Notes: generated by a model not told the origin, from the sequence alone. DNA of 64,000 nt from Pseudomonas saponiphila (GCF_900105185.1 NZ_FNTJ01000002.1:372001-436000), one strand, 5' to 3'. Shown: positions 53,884 to 62,678, numbered from the stretch's first letter. Numbers and translations: made by a program.

Positions 53884-55845
53884 TCAAGGCAGCTCCAACC
53901 CACCCGCCGCCTTGTGCAGAGCCCTTAGATGCTCGCCCACCCGCTTCAAGTTGGCCTCGTTGGCGGCTATCTCGGCGGCCCGTTGCGGCTCCAGCAGGGC
54001 CCGCACTTCCTTGTCCAGTTCACCGGTCAAGGATTGCAGCTGCTTTTGCCGCTCGCTGCTTTCGGACTCCAGGCGCTGCCATTCACCCGGTTGCGGCAAG
54101 CCATAGCCGCTGCTGCCCAGCAGTTCCGCCGGGCGGCTGAGGAAGCCGCTGTTGGCGAGAATCTCCTGCAAGGTCTTGTTGGCCTTTTCCATGCCGCCGT
54201 TCTGCAGTTCGCGAGCGCCCAGGTAGCGCTGCTTGACCTCGTCCTGGGCCAGCAGCAGTTGCCGGCGATAGCTGGCCTGCTCCAGCAGCAGCAAGGCGGC
54301 GCTGGTGCGCAGGTCGGCTTGGTCGAACCAGCGCTGGCGCTCCTCGGCGCTCAGCGACAGCCAGTCTTCGACGCTGGCCTGCTTGATCGGCAGGTGTTTT
54401 TTGATCACCTCGAACATAGCCTGGTAGCGATCGCGGAAGGAGTCGAAGCGGTAGCCCAGGCGCAGTGCCTCGCGTGGGTCGTCGAGCACGCTGGTGTCTG
54501 CCAGTCCCCTGCCCTTGAGCACTTCCAGCAAGCCGTTGGGCATGATGCTGTCGAGGCCGATCAGTTGCTTGTTGTTGCTGCCGCTGCGCAGCAGCTTGAG
54601 GCTCTCCACCGCGCAGTTGTTGGACAGGAAGTAATAGTTGCCGTCGTAGCTCCAGTGCATTTCCGCGGCATGCTCCACCACCTCCTCGATCTCGCTGCGC
54701 GACAGTTTCAAGGGCACCGAGGCCAGGCTGCGCAGTTCGGTCTTGGTGTATTCGTCGATGACTTGCGACAGCGGCAGGACAAACAGTCGCGACGGGTACT
54801 TGCCCACCAGGCCGTCCCAGCTGGACAGCTGCACGTCGCCGACAAAGGCGCGGTAGGACAGCACCAGGTGCTGGTCCAGGTCCAGGCGGCAATCCGGCCC
54901 ACGGGGACGACCCGGGGCGCAGATCACCAGGCGCAGCATGCTGTGGCCCCAGCGACTGACCCAGTTCTGGTTGGCTTCGGCCAGCAGGTAGTCCACCGCG
55001 TAGACCCGCTCCGGGTCCACCTTGCCCAGCGGCGTCTTGGCGAAGTCGTTGCCGGCATTGAGGAAGGCGAAGGACTGGGCGCAGTTGTCCCTAGCGGCCG
55101 GGGCCCAGCCGAAATGCTCCTGGTAATAGCGGTACAGCGCCGGGCGGCGGCACGCGTAGCTTGGGTCGAGGAGGAAGTACTCCATGTTCACCGCGACGAA
55201 TTCCTTCGGGTTGGTGATCTCGTAGAGGTCCGGGCTGCGGGCGATCTGGCGGTTGTGTTGCTCGCGTTCTCCGCGGCGCCCGACATATTGCGGCCAGCCG
55301 GCCAGGTCCAGCAGGCGCGGGTCATCGCTGAGGGTGAAGCGCCGGTCGTTCTGGCCGCGGCATTCATCCGGCAGGCCGATCAGGCCGGAAGTGCTGTTCT
55401 TGCGGGTACAGCGCTGGATCAGGCTGCGTTCGGCACTGGGCCAGAGACGCGCGCGATCGTAAATGTGGGTCAGTTCGTGGAGCACCGTGGCGAGCATTTC
55501 CCGACGCACAGTGCCATGGGGGCGGCTGGTTTTCTGGGTGGCGGCGGAACCGTCGGTCAGGCTTGGCAGCAGGGCGCGATTGAGGTCTAGCGCCGATACC
55601 AGGGAGGCCGCGCCATAGGCGTTGTCGGGCATCTGGTCGGTCCAGCCGACATCGATGGTGCGGTCCAGTTGCTGGATGAAGCGCGGCGGCAGTGCCTGCA
55701 TCGCTTCATCCAGCAGTGCCTGGCTGGCGTGTTGTTGCGCGGGGCTCAAGCCGTCGGTCTTGAGGCGCAATTTCAGGTCGGCCTGGGCGGTGCCGCAGAG
55801 CAGTGCCAGGGCCCCGGCCAGCAGCCAGGCGAGGACGGGTTTCAC
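53884..55845 (-). CDS. Secreted DUF4105 protein with HExxH and permuted-papain-like motifs
   Basis: This 653-residue protein has a signal peptide cut near AQA22. The first half contains HELTH (123-127), a zincin-type metal motif, followed by an acidic NPKEFVAVNMEYF segment that could supply the third ligand. The second half has WGHSM (H301) and SNNCAVESL (C411), the His-then-Cys order of circularly permuted NlpC/P60-type hydrolases, which is the hallmark of DUF4105. The last 200 residues are helical and charged. It should act in the periplasm or outside the cell. It overlaps the upstream DUF2388 gene by 4 bp. The substrate is unknown. Confidence 0.85.
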   Translation of the reverse strand: MKPVLAWLLAGALALLCGTAQADLKLRLKTDGLSPAQQHASQALLDEAMQALPPRFIQQLDRTIDVGWTDQMPDNAYGAASLVSALDLNRALLPSLTDGSAATQKTSRPHGTVRREMLATVLHELTHIYDRARLWPSAERSLIQRCTRKNSTSGLIGLPDECRGQNDRRFTLSDDPRLLDLAGWPQYVGRRGEREQHNRQIARSPDLYEITNPKEFVAVNMEYFLLDPSYACRRPALYRYYQEHFGWAPAARDNCAQSFAFLNAGNDFAKTPLGKVDPERVYAVDYLLAEANQNWVSRWGHSMLRLVICAPGRPRGPDCRLDLDQHLVLSYRAFVGDVQLSSWDGLVGKYPSRLFVLPLSQVIDEYTKTELRSLASVPLKLSRSEIEEVVEHAAEMHWSYDGNYYFLSNNCAVESLKLLRSGSNNKQLIGLDSIMPNGLLEVLKGRGLADTSVLDDPREALRLGYRFDSFRDRYQAMFEVIKKHLPIKQASVEDWLSLSAEERQRWFDQADLRTSAALLLLEQASYRRQLLLAQDEVKQRYLGARELQNGGMEKANKTLQEILANSGFLSRPAELLGSSGYGLPQPGEWQRLESESSERQKQLQSLTGELDKEVRALLEPQRAAEIAANEANLKRVGEHLRALHKAAGGLELP

Positions 55846-56162
55846 AGAGCGAGGATGGCTTCGGCGAGGACCTGATCGCTGGCGTCGCGGGCTTCCGGCA
55901 ACTGGGTGCGCAGGGCCGTGAACGCCGCTTCCAATTGGGCGCCACGGATATCGCCATTGCTGGCGACGAAGCTGGCGGCATCGTCATGGGCTTCACGCAC
56001 GACTTTGGAGTCGCGGATCGAGGTGGTGGTGTCCGAGGTGAAATCGATCGTGCGGCCGGAGGCACGGACGATGATGTTACTGGTGGCCACCAGGGTGTGT
56101 GCCTGGGCCACGTCGGCCAACAACAGCAGGCCAAGGGTGGCGGCAATCAGCGGGCTACGCAT
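55842..56162 (-). CDS. DUF2388 small secreted protein, copy 1
   Basis: This 106-residue protein has a signal peptide (MRSPLIAATLGLLLLADVAQA) and the DUF2388 core: a Thr/Ser-rich segment (TSDTTTSIRDSK), then HDDAASFVASNGDIRGAQLEAA and a terminal LAEAILAL. There are no cysteines. Its stop region overlaps the DUF4105 start (ATGA), so the two are translated together. The function is unknown. Confidence 0.88.
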   Translation of the reverse strand: MRSPLIAATLGLLLLADVAQAHTLVATSNIIVRASGRTIDFTSDTTTSIRDSKVVREAHDDAASFVASNGDIRGAQLEAAFTALRTQLPEARDASDQVLAEAILAL

Positions 56163-56189
56163 GGAACGACTCCGGAATAACAGGGGTGA

Positions 56190-56498
56190 CTATTGGACGA
56201 GAATTGCCTGCGCCAGTTCAAGGTCGCTGGCATGAAGTTTTGCCCGGTGGTGCCGCAGATAGTTCAGGGCTGACTCCAGGCGCGCGCCACGCAGTTGGCC
56301 GTCGGTTGCCACGAAGGCGGCGGCGTCATCTTGGGCGGCGAGCAGCAGTTTATGGTCGAAGGGCGCCGAGGTCACCTGGCTTGTGGCGTATACGGTGACG
56401 ACCGAGCTTTGGGTGGTCAGGTCGAATGCCTGTGCCGAGCCGGCCCCACAGACGGCGATGAATACTGGAACAAAAAGCGAAATCCGCAACAAACCCAT
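56190..56498 (-). CDS. DUF2388 small secreted protein, copy 2 (divergent)
   Basis: This 102-residue protein has a signal peptide ending near AQA and the core QDDAAAFVATDGQLRGARLESA with terminal LAQAILVQ. The N-terminal Thr/Ser segment (TSAPFDHK) has diverged from the other two copies. It lies 27 bp upstream of copy 1 on the same strand. Confidence 0.85.
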   Translation of the reverse strand: MGLLRISLFVPVFIAVCGAGSAQAFDLTTQSSVVTVYATSQVTSAPFDHKLLLAAQDDAAAFVATDGQLRGARLESALNYLRHHRAKLHASDLELAQAILVQ

Positions 56499-56598
56499 GA
56501 GTCTCGACAGCTGAAAAACAGCGCCAAGGCTAGCGTAATGGTCCGGACAGGGCCAGCGCAGAGGGTTTCAGGTGCGTAGGCGCACCTGAAATCTTCGT

Positions 56599-56916
56599 TC
56601 AGATCGCCAGGATTGCCTGGGCCAGCTGTGCGTCAGTGGCCTGCAGTTGGGGGGCCTGTTGGCGAATGTGGTCGAAGGCGCTTTCCAGTTTTACTCCACG
56701 AATGGCGCCGTCGGTGGCGACGAAACTGGCGGCGTCATCCCGAGCGGCGCGCACGATCTTGTTGTCGCGCAGGGAGGAGGTGGCGTCTGAGGTGGCGTCG
56801 GTGGTGGCCTTGAGGGCACCGACGATGGCATCGGTGGTCACGATCAGGCTGGTGGCGTTGGCATTGGCGGCCAGGGTCAGCAATGCGGTAGCGCCGAGCA
56901 GGCGAAGACGGAACAT
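56599..56916 (-). CDS. DUF2388 small secreted protein, copy 3
   Basis: This 105-residue protein has a signal peptide ending near ANA and the core RDDAASFVATDGAIRGVKLESA, with terminal LAQAILAI. Its mature N-terminal part (TSDATSSLRDNKIV) is close to copy 1. It is 100 bp upstream of copy 2 and could head the operon. AGGAG lies before the ATG. Confidence 0.88.
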   Translation of the reverse strand: MFRLRLLGATALLTLAANANATSLIVTTDAIVGALKATTDATSDATSSLRDNKIVRAARDDAASFVATDGAIRGVKLESAFDHIRQQAPQLQATDAQLAQAILAI

Positions 56917-57003
56917 AAGGAACTCCTGTAAATGGACAGACAGATAAAGGGCGCTGAGTGAGACACCGGGCAGCCACTGCGAGGTGCTGTGTCTGATTGT
57001 TCT

Positions 57004-57032
57004 GACGTAGCCAGAGCGAAAATCGCTACGTC
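57004..57032. terminator. Hairpin after the first DUF1127 gene
   Basis: GACGTAGC (57004-57011) pairs with GCTACGTC (57025-57032); an alternative inner stem AGCG/CGCT overlaps it. It lies 50 bp past the stop of the minus-strand DUF1127 gene. Confidence 0.45.
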
Positions 57033-57083
57033 GCTGCAGATATTAGGCTGAGCTGTTGCATTCGCACAGCGTTGTCTCAGGCC

Positions 57084-57293
57084 TCAGCGCCAAAAGGGCT
57101 TGTGCAGTTCTGCTGCCCTTTCGCCATGACTGATGCCGCTGTCCGAGAGTTGTCGTTCATCCATCTGTGCCAGCAACTGGCGGGTGCGGGCCCGCTCCAG
57201 CATCTTGGCGAGGGTGGTGATGCAGCGCTTGAAGGCCGTGCTGTGTGGGGTTGCCTGAAGGTCGGTGCCGGGTTTGCCAGAGCATGAGTCCAT
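57084..57293 (-). CDS. DUF1127-type micro-protein A
   Basis: This 69-residue protein ends in the DUF1127 pattern: TRQLLAQMDERQLSDSGIS, then a basic/aromatic end HKPFWR. The N-terminal 25 residues (MDSCSGKPGTDLQATPHST) are unusual and include one cysteine. AAGGAGGA lies 7 bases before the ATG, a strong ribosome site. Some DUF1127 proteins bind RNA or tune phosphate and amino-acid metabolism; no role is known for this one. Confidence 0.82.
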   Translation of the reverse strand: MDSCSGKPGTDLQATPHSTAFKRCITTLAKMLERARTRQLLAQMDERQLSDSGISHGERAAELHKPFWR

Positions 57294-57364
57294 GGTGCTT
57301 TCCTCCTTGAGCAGCCGAGTGATGGGCGTGCTGCAGCACCATGTTGCGACGGCTGGAGACAGCC

Positions 57365-57467
57365 ATACAGATACACCAGGATAAAATTGTACTGGTTAAT
57401 TGTTGTGTTTTATAAAACTGTACCTGTCGCAATCAACTTGGCTGTATTTGTGCCGCGTACAGTTTTT
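57365..57467. promoter_or_regulatory. Upstream region of DUF1127 gene A with repeated ACTGTA-type motifs
   Basis: ATACAG (57365), TGTACTGG (57388), ACTGTACCTGT (57417-57427), CTGTAT near 57442 and GTACAG (57457) occur within 100 bp. The 11-mer ACTGTACCTGT recurs upstream of gene B. This looks like a cluster of binding sites for one regulator. Confidence 0.5.
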
Positions 57468-57480
57468 CCAGGCCTGAACG

Positions 57481-57516
57481 ACAAGACCCGTCGCGGTTTC
57501 CCGCGACGGGTCTTGT
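57481..57516. terminator. Strong hairpin after DUF1127 gene B
   Basis: CAAGACCCGTCGCGG and CCGCGACGGGTCTTG form a perfect 15-bp stem around TTTC, with one more A-T pair outside. It lies between the two DUF1127 genes, 58 bp past the stop of gene B. Confidence 0.85.
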
Positions 57517-57573
57517 GTGTGCAATTCGGGGTGCTGGCGGTGGACCCGGTGGGTCAGAGCCAGCGACGCTGAG

Positions 57574-57789
57574 TTAGCGCCAGAATGGCTTGCTCAGCTC
57601 TTCGTAGCGTTGTGCTTCGCTGATCCCAGCATCGGCCAGCAGACGCGAATCCAGGCGAGCCAGTTGGTGGCGGCTGGAGATGCGGCGCTGCCACAGCATC
57701 AGGTTGGCGATAACGCGCAGAGGCAGGGAAGCCTGGGTTTTTGCAGCTTTGTCTTCGAAGAACAGTTCGGAACTGAGTGTACGTTCCAT
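57574..57789 (-). CDS. DUF1127-type micro-protein B
   Basis: This 71-residue protein has a DUF1127 domain at its C-terminus: LWQRRISSRHQLARLDSRLLADAGISEAQRYEELSKPFWR in segments, rich in Arg. ATG 57789 has GGAAGG 9 bases upstream; ATG 57798 would touch that site. It shares the ending KPFWR with gene A, so the two are paralogues. DUF1127 proteins are often abundant and induced by stress or stationary phase. Confidence 0.88.
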   Translation of the reverse strand: MERTLSSELFFEDKAAKTQASLPLRVIANLMLWQRRISSRHQLARLDSRLLADAGISEAQRYEELSKPFWR

Positions 57790-58108
57790 GGTTGACATCC
57801 TTCCGCTTGTGGCGGGATCAGGTAGTGGTTTAACTGGTGCCCATGATCCTCTTCCCGCGCAAGACTCTGTAGATACAGTTCACCTGTATTGTGAGGGACC
57901 AGTTAACTGTTTATATGGGCTGTACTGTTCCGAAAAGGCGCAACTGTACCTGTAAGCACCTTTTTGGTGCATTTTTGCGCTTTAGAGTGAGGAGGTGATG
58001 GTTTTAGGCGGGGAAAATACCGGTACAGCAGTACAGTTTTTGACGGTCTTTGGCGGGTGGTCGGTCAGCTGACGAAACTGTGTTTGCGTCAGCTGCCAAC
58101 TGTATCAA
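57790..58108. promoter_or_regulatory. Upstream region of DUF1127 gene B with repeated CTGTA motifs
   Basis: The 319-bp gap has no gene. It contains the inverted repeat ATACAG-N5-CTGTAT (57873-57889), GGCTGTACTG (57918), ACTGTACCTGT (57943-57953), GTACAGCAGTACAG (58023-58036) and ACTGTATC (58099). The same kinds of motifs occur upstream of gene A. The end nearest 58109 also contains the terminator hairpin of the CoA-transferase gene. Confidence 0.5.
58066..58095 (-). terminator. Hairpin after the CoA-transferase gene
   Basis: CAGCTGACGAAAC pairs with GTTTGCGTCAGCTG with one bulged base and a TGT loop, 14 bp past the stop. No T run follows. Confidence 0.5.
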
Positions 58109-59602
58109 TCACTCGGCGAGCATTTTCCCGGTTTCTTCCAGGTTGATGTGCCAGCTCAGGGCATCACGCAGGATGTGCGGTGTGTGGCCACCCAGGGCAC
58201 AGGCCTTGGTGAAGTAGTCGTTCAGTGCATCGCGGTAGGACGGGTGCACGCAGTTGTCGATGATCACCCGGGCCCGTTCACGTGGCGCCAGGCCGCGCAG
58301 GTCGGCCAGGCCGATCTCGGTGACCAGGATGTCGACGTCATGCTCGGTGTGGTCCACGTGGCTGACCATCGGCACCACGCTGGAAATCGCCCCGCCCTTG
58401 GCAATCGACTTGGTGACGAAGATCGCCAGGTGCGCGTTGCGTGCGAAGTCGCCGGAGCCGCCGATGCCGTTCATCATCCGCGTGCCGCAGACATGGGTGG
58501 AGTTGACGTTGCCGTAGATGTCGAACTCCAGCGCGGTGTTGATGCCGATGATGCCCAGGCGGCGCACCACCTCCGGATGGTTGGAGATTTCCTGCGGGCG
58601 CAGCACCAGCTTGTCCTTGTAGCGCTCCAGGTTGCCGAATACATCGGCGTTGCGCCGGCTCGACAAGGTGATGGAGCTGCCCGAGGCGAAGCTCAGCTTG
58701 CCGGCGTCGATCAGGTCGAAGGTCGAGTCCTGCAGTACTTCGGAGTACATGGTCAGGTTCTCGAACGGCGACTCGATCAGGCCGCACATCACCGCGTTGG
58801 CAATGTTGCCGATACCGGCCTGCAGCGGGCCGAGCTTGTTGCTCATGCGCCCGGCATCCACTTCCTGCTTGAGGAAGTCGATCAGGTGATTGGCGATGCC
58901 CTGGGTTTCGCTATCCGGGGTGGAGACGGTGGAGGGCGAGTCGGACTGGTTGGTGATGACGATGGCGACGATCTTTTCCGCCGGGATCGGAATCGCCGTG
59001 CTGCCGATACGATCGTCGACTTTCACCAGGGGAATCGGTGTACGGGTCGGGCGATAGGTCGGGATATAGATGTCGTGCAGACCTTCCAGGTTCGGGTTGT
59101 GCGCCAGGTTGATCTCGACGATCACCTGCTTGGCGAAAATCGCGAAGCTGGCGGAGTTGCCCACCGAGGTGGTGGGCACGATATGACCCTGTTCGGTGAT
59201 GGCAACCGCCTCGATCACCGCGATGTCCGGCAGCTTGAGCTGCTGGTTGCGCAACTGTTCGACGGTTTCCGACAGGTGCTGATCGATGAACATCACTTCG
59301 CCGGCGTTGATCGCCTTGCGCAGTGTGCTGTCGACCTGGAACGGCATGCGCCGGGCCAGGACCCCAGCCTCGGTGAGTTGCTTGTCCAGGTCGTTGCCCA
59401 GGCTGGCGCCGGTCATCAAGCTGATTTTCAGTGGCGCCACCTTGGCCCGTTCGGCCAGGGCGTGAGGCACGGCCTTGGCTTCACCGGCGCGGGTGAAGCC
59501 GCTCATGCCGACGGTCATGCCGTCCTCAATCAGAGCGGCAGCGTCGGCGGCGCTCATCACCTTATCCAACAACGAAGGCAAGCGGATACGATCACGGTAC
59601 AT
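58109..59602 (-). CDS. Acetyl-CoA hydrolase/succinate:acetate CoA-transferase family enzyme
   Basis: This 497-residue cytoplasmic enzyme moves CoA between carboxylic acids, most likely succinyl-CoA and acetate. The two CoA-transferase domains are complete, with GMSGFTRAGEAKAVP near the start, the likely catalytic glutamate in MYSEVLQDS, and the glycine-rich NGIGGSGDFARNA. Its length and pattern match the succinate CoA-transferase group, which allows growth on acetate or detoxification of acetate. It is monocistronic. Confidence 0.9.
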   Translation of the reverse strand: MYRDRIRLPSLLDKVMSAADAAALIEDGMTVGMSGFTRAGEAKAVPHALAERAKVAPLKISLMTGASLGNDLDKQLTEAGVLARRMPFQVDSTLRKAINAGEVMFIDQHLSETVEQLRNQQLKLPDIAVIEAVAITEQGHIVPTTSVGNSASFAIFAKQVIVEINLAHNPNLEGLHDIYIPTYRPTRTPIPLVKVDDRIGSTAIPIPAEKIVAIVITNQSDSPSTVSTPDSETQGIANHLIDFLKQEVDAGRMSNKLGPLQAGIGNIANAVMCGLIESPFENLTMYSEVLQDSTFDLIDAGKLSFASGSSITLSSRRNADVFGNLERYKDKLVLRPQEISNHPEVVRRLGIIGINTALEFDIYGNVNSTHVCGTRMMNGIGGSGDFARNAHLAIFVTKSIAKGGAISSVVPMVSHVDHTEHDVDILVTEIGLADLRGLAPRERARVIIDNCVHPSYRDALNDYFTKACALGGHTPHILRDALSWHINLEETGKMLAE

Positions 59603-59729
59603 GGATTGTTATCTCGGGCAACGGAAGCAAGAAGCGCAGTCTAGTGATTTCAAAAAAAAACACCGCGCGACAAAGGTCGAATGAAAGGTCCTGATCTAGA
59701 GCCTTCTGTCGGCTTTATGAGATCAATAA

Positions 59730-59760
59730 AAAACCCCAGCCTACTAAAGGCTGAGGTTTT
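59730..59760 (-). terminator. Terminator of the pnt operon
   Basis: On the minus strand AAAACCTCAGCC pairs with GGCTGGGGTTTT with one mismatch, followed by TTATTG. It lies 22 bp past the pntB stop. Confidence 0.85.
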
Positions 59761-59781
59761 GGGTATTGCGCTACAGCAGCT

Positions 59782-61218
59782 TTATTCGACGGCTTTGACC
59801 ATGTCTTCGATGACCTTCTTCGCGTCGCCGAACACCATCATGGTCTTGTCCAGGTAGAACAGTTCGTTGTCCAGGCCGGCGTAGCCGCTGGCCATGGAGC
59901 GCTTGTTGACGATGATGGTCTTGGCCTTGAAGGCTTCGAGGATCGGCATGCCGGCGATAGGCGACTTCGGATCGTTCTTCGCCGCCGGGTTGACCACGTC
60001 GTTGGCACCCAGTACCAGCACCACATCGGCCTGGCCGAACTCGGAGTTGATGTCCTCCATCTCGAACACTTGGTCGTAAGGCACCTCTGCCTCGGCCAGC
60101 AGCACGTTCATGTGCCCGGGCATGCGCCCCGCTACCGGGTGGATCGCGTATTTCACGGTCACGCCGCGATGCACCAGCTTCTCGGTCAGCTCCTTGAGCG
60201 CGTGCTGGGCCCGGGCTACTGCCAGGCCGTAACCGGGAACGATGATCACGGTGTCGGCGTTGGTCAGCAGGAAGGTCGCATCGTCCGCCGAGCCGGATTT
60301 CACCGGGCGGGCTTCTTGTGCCCCGGCCGGGCCGCCGGCATCGGCACTGTTGCCGAAACCGCCGAGCAGCACGTTGAAGAACGAACGGTTCATCGCCTTG
60401 CACATGATGTACGAGAGGATCGCGCCGCTGGAGCCCACTAGCGAGCCGGCGATGATCAGCATCGAGTTGTTCAGCGAGAAACCGATCCCTGCCGCAGCCC
60501 AGCCCGAGTAGCTGTTGAGCATCGACACCACCACCGGCATGTCGGCGCCGCCGATCGGGATGATTATCAGCACGCCCATGACGAAGGCCAGGGCCAGCAT
60601 CAGGGCGAACGCGCCGAGGTTGCCGGTGGCCATGAAGGTCACGCCCAGGCCAAGGGTGGCCAGGCCCAGCACCAGGTTGAGCTTGTGCTGGCCGGCGAAC
60701 TGTACCGGTGCGCCCTGGAACAGGCGGAACTTGTACTTGCCCGAAAGCTTGCCGAAGGCGATCACCGAACCGGAGAAGGTGATGGCACCGATGGCAGCGC
60801 CGAGGAACAGCTCCAGGCGGTTACCAGCAGGGATCGCGTCGCCCAGGTGTTTGACGATGCCCAGGGACTGGGGCTCGACCACGGCGGCAATGGCAATGAA
60901 TACCGCTGCCAGGCCGATCATGCTGTGCATGAAGGCCACCAGTTCCGGCATCTTGGTCATTTCTACGCGCTTGGCCATGATCGAGCCGGCGGTGCCGCCG
61001 ATCAGCAGGCCGACGATGACGTAGCCGATACCGGCGGTCGCCAGTTCCGCGCCCAGCTTATAAATGAGGCCAATGGTGGTCAGTACCGCCAGGGCCATGC
61101 CCAGCATGCCGAACAGGTTGCCGCGTCGTGACGTGGTCGGGTGCGAAAGCCCCTTGAGCGCCTGGATAAAGCACACCGAGGCGATCAGATAGAGGGTTGT
61201 TACCAGGTTCATGCTCAT
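59782..61218 (-). CDS. pntB: NAD(P) transhydrogenase beta subunit
   Basis: This 478-residue protein has about nine membrane helices (domain II) and a C-terminal NADP(H)-binding domain III with VPGYGLAVARAQHALKELTE and HPVAGRMPGHMNVLLAEA. With PntAA and PntAB it couples proton entry to hydride transfer from NADH to NADP+. Its start overlaps the pntAB stop by one base. Confidence 0.95.
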   Translation of the reverse strand: MSMNLVTTLYLIASVCFIQALKGLSHPTTSRRGNLFGMLGMALAVLTTIGLIYKLGAELATAGIGYVIVGLLIGGTAGSIMAKRVEMTKMPELVAFMHSMIGLAAVFIAIAAVVEPQSLGIVKHLGDAIPAGNRLELFLGAAIGAITFSGSVIAFGKLSGKYKFRLFQGAPVQFAGQHKLNLVLGLATLGLGVTFMATGNLGAFALMLALAFVMGVLIIIPIGGADMPVVVSMLNSYSGWAAAGIGFSLNNSMLIIAGSLVGSSGAILSYIMCKAMNRSFFNVLLGGFGNSADAGGPAGAQEARPVKSGSADDATFLLTNADTVIIVPGYGLAVARAQHALKELTEKLVHRGVTVKYAIHPVAGRMPGHMNVLLAEAEVPYDQVFEMEDINSEFGQADVVLVLGANDVVNPAAKNDPKSPIAGMPILEAFKAKTIIVNKRSMASGYAGLDNELFYLDKTMMVFGDAKKVIEDMVKAVE

Positions 61219-61541
61219 TATTTCTGCACCTCTTCTTTCACGGCTTTGGGCGCTTTTTTCTTGAACATTTCCAGCATGCGACGGGTTACCAGGAAGCCAC
61301 CGAACACGTTCACCGCGGCCAGGGCCACGGCCAGGGTGCCCATGGTCTTGCCCAGCGGGGTCACGGTCAGGGCGGCAGCCAGCATGGCGCCGACGATGAC
61401 GATTGCGGAAATGGCGTTGGTCACTGCCATCAGGGGGGTGTGCAGTGCGGGTGTGACGTTCCAGACCACGTGGTAACCGACATAGATCGCCAGCACGAAG
61501 ATGATCAGGTTGTAGATACCGGGGGAGATAAGCTCTTCCAT
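61218..61541 (-). CDS. pntAB: NAD(P) transhydrogenase subunit alpha part 2
   Basis: This 107-residue protein has about three membrane helices ([32 protein letters not shown] and a third) and a basic lysine-rich tail. It is the membrane piece of the alpha subunit, which is a separate gene in the three-gene type of transhydrogenase, unlike the fused PntA of E. coli. It is 15 bp after pntAA. Confidence 0.93.
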   Translation of the reverse strand: MEELISPGIYNLIIFVLAIYVGYHVVWNVTPALHTPLMAVTNAISAIVIVGAMLAAALTVTPLGKTMGTLAVALAAVNVFGGFLVTRRMLEMFKKKAPKAVKEEVQK

Positions 61542-61556
61542 CGTCTGAATCCCTGC

Positions 61557-62678
61557 TTAGGCGTTTTTACGGATGACTTGGCCGTCGCGGCACATCAGGC
61601 ACGCGGCGACGATGTCGTCTTCTAGGTTGACTTCGAACTGCCCTTCTTTGGTGAAGACAAGCTTCAGGAAGTCCAGCAGGTTGCGCGCGTACAGCGCCGA
61701 GGCGTCGGCGGCGACCGCGCCGGCCAGGTTGGTCGGGCCAACGATGGTCACGCCGTTTTCCACCACCACCTGGTCCGCTACGGTCAGCGGGCAGTTGCCA
61801 CCCTGGGCGGCTGCCAGGTCGATGACCACCGAGCCGGGCTTCATCTGGGCCACGGTTTCGGCGCTGAGCAAGGTCGGTGCCTTGCGGCCTGGAATCAGTG
61901 CGGTGGTGATGACGATATCCGCCTGCTTGGCGCGCTCGTGCACTGCCAGTGCCTGGCGCTGCATCCAGCTGGCCGGCATGGGGCGCGCATAACCGCCGAC
62001 ACCGACGGCGCATTCGCGCTCTTCATCGGTTTCGTAAGGCACGTCGACGAACTTGGCGCCGAGGGATTCGATCTGCTCTTTCACTGCCGGACGCACGTCC
62101 GAAGCCTCGATCACTGCCCCCAGGCGCTTGGCTGTGGCGATGGCCTGTAGCCCTGCCACACCGGCGCCGAGAATCAGCACCCGGGCGGCCTTCACCGTAC
62201 CGGCAGCGGTCATCAGCATCGGCATGAAGCGCGGGTAGTAGTGGGCGGCCAGCAGCACGGCCTTGTAACCGGCGATGTTGGCCTGGGACGACAGCACATC
62301 CAGGCTCTGGGCCCGAGAGGTACGTGGCGCCGCTTCCAGGGCGAAGGCGGTAATGCCACGCTCGGCCAGCTTGGCGATGGTTTCATTGCTGAACGGATTG
62401 AGCATGCCCACCAGCACGGTGCCGCTCTTGATCAGGGCCAGTTCGCTGTCGTTGGGTGCCACGACCTTGAGAATCAGTTCGGCGCCAAAGGCATCGTTGG
62501 CGCTGCCAATGGTGGCTCCTGCCGCTTCATAGGCACTGTCGACCACGCTGGCATTGATGCCCGCGCCGCTTTGCACAGTGACTTTATGACCCTGGCCGAT
62601 CAGCTTCTTGATGGTTTCCGGGGTTGCAGCAACCCGTGTTTCACCCGTCTGGGTTTCGAGAGGAACACCAATGTGCAC
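61557..62678 (-). CDS. pntAA: NAD(P) transhydrogenase subunit alpha part 1
   Basis: This 373-residue soluble subunit binds NAD(H). It has the AlaDh/PNT N-terminal domain (GVPLETQTGETRVAATPET) and a Rossmann domain with VLILGAGVAGLQAIATAKRLGA and SDVRP. It is the first gene of the pntAA-pntAB-pntB operon. GGAG lies before the ATG. Confidence 0.95.
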   Translation of the reverse strand: MHIGVPLETQTGETRVAATPETIKKLIGQGHKVTVQSGAGINASVVDSAYEAAGATIGSANDAFGAELILKVVAPNDSELALIKSGTVLVGMLNPFSNETIAKLAERGITAFALEAAPRTSRAQSLDVLSSQANIAGYKAVLLAAHYYPRFMPMLMTAAGTVKAARVLILGAGVAGLQAIATAKRLGAVIEASDVRPAVKEQIESLGAKFVDVPYETDEERECAVGVGGYARPMPASWMQRQALAVHERAKQADIVITTALIPGRKAPTLLSAETVAQMKPGSVVIDLAAAQGGNCPLTVADQVVVENGVTIVGPTNLAGAVAADASALYARNLLDFLKLVFTKEGQFEVNLEDDIVAACLMCRDGQVIRKNA

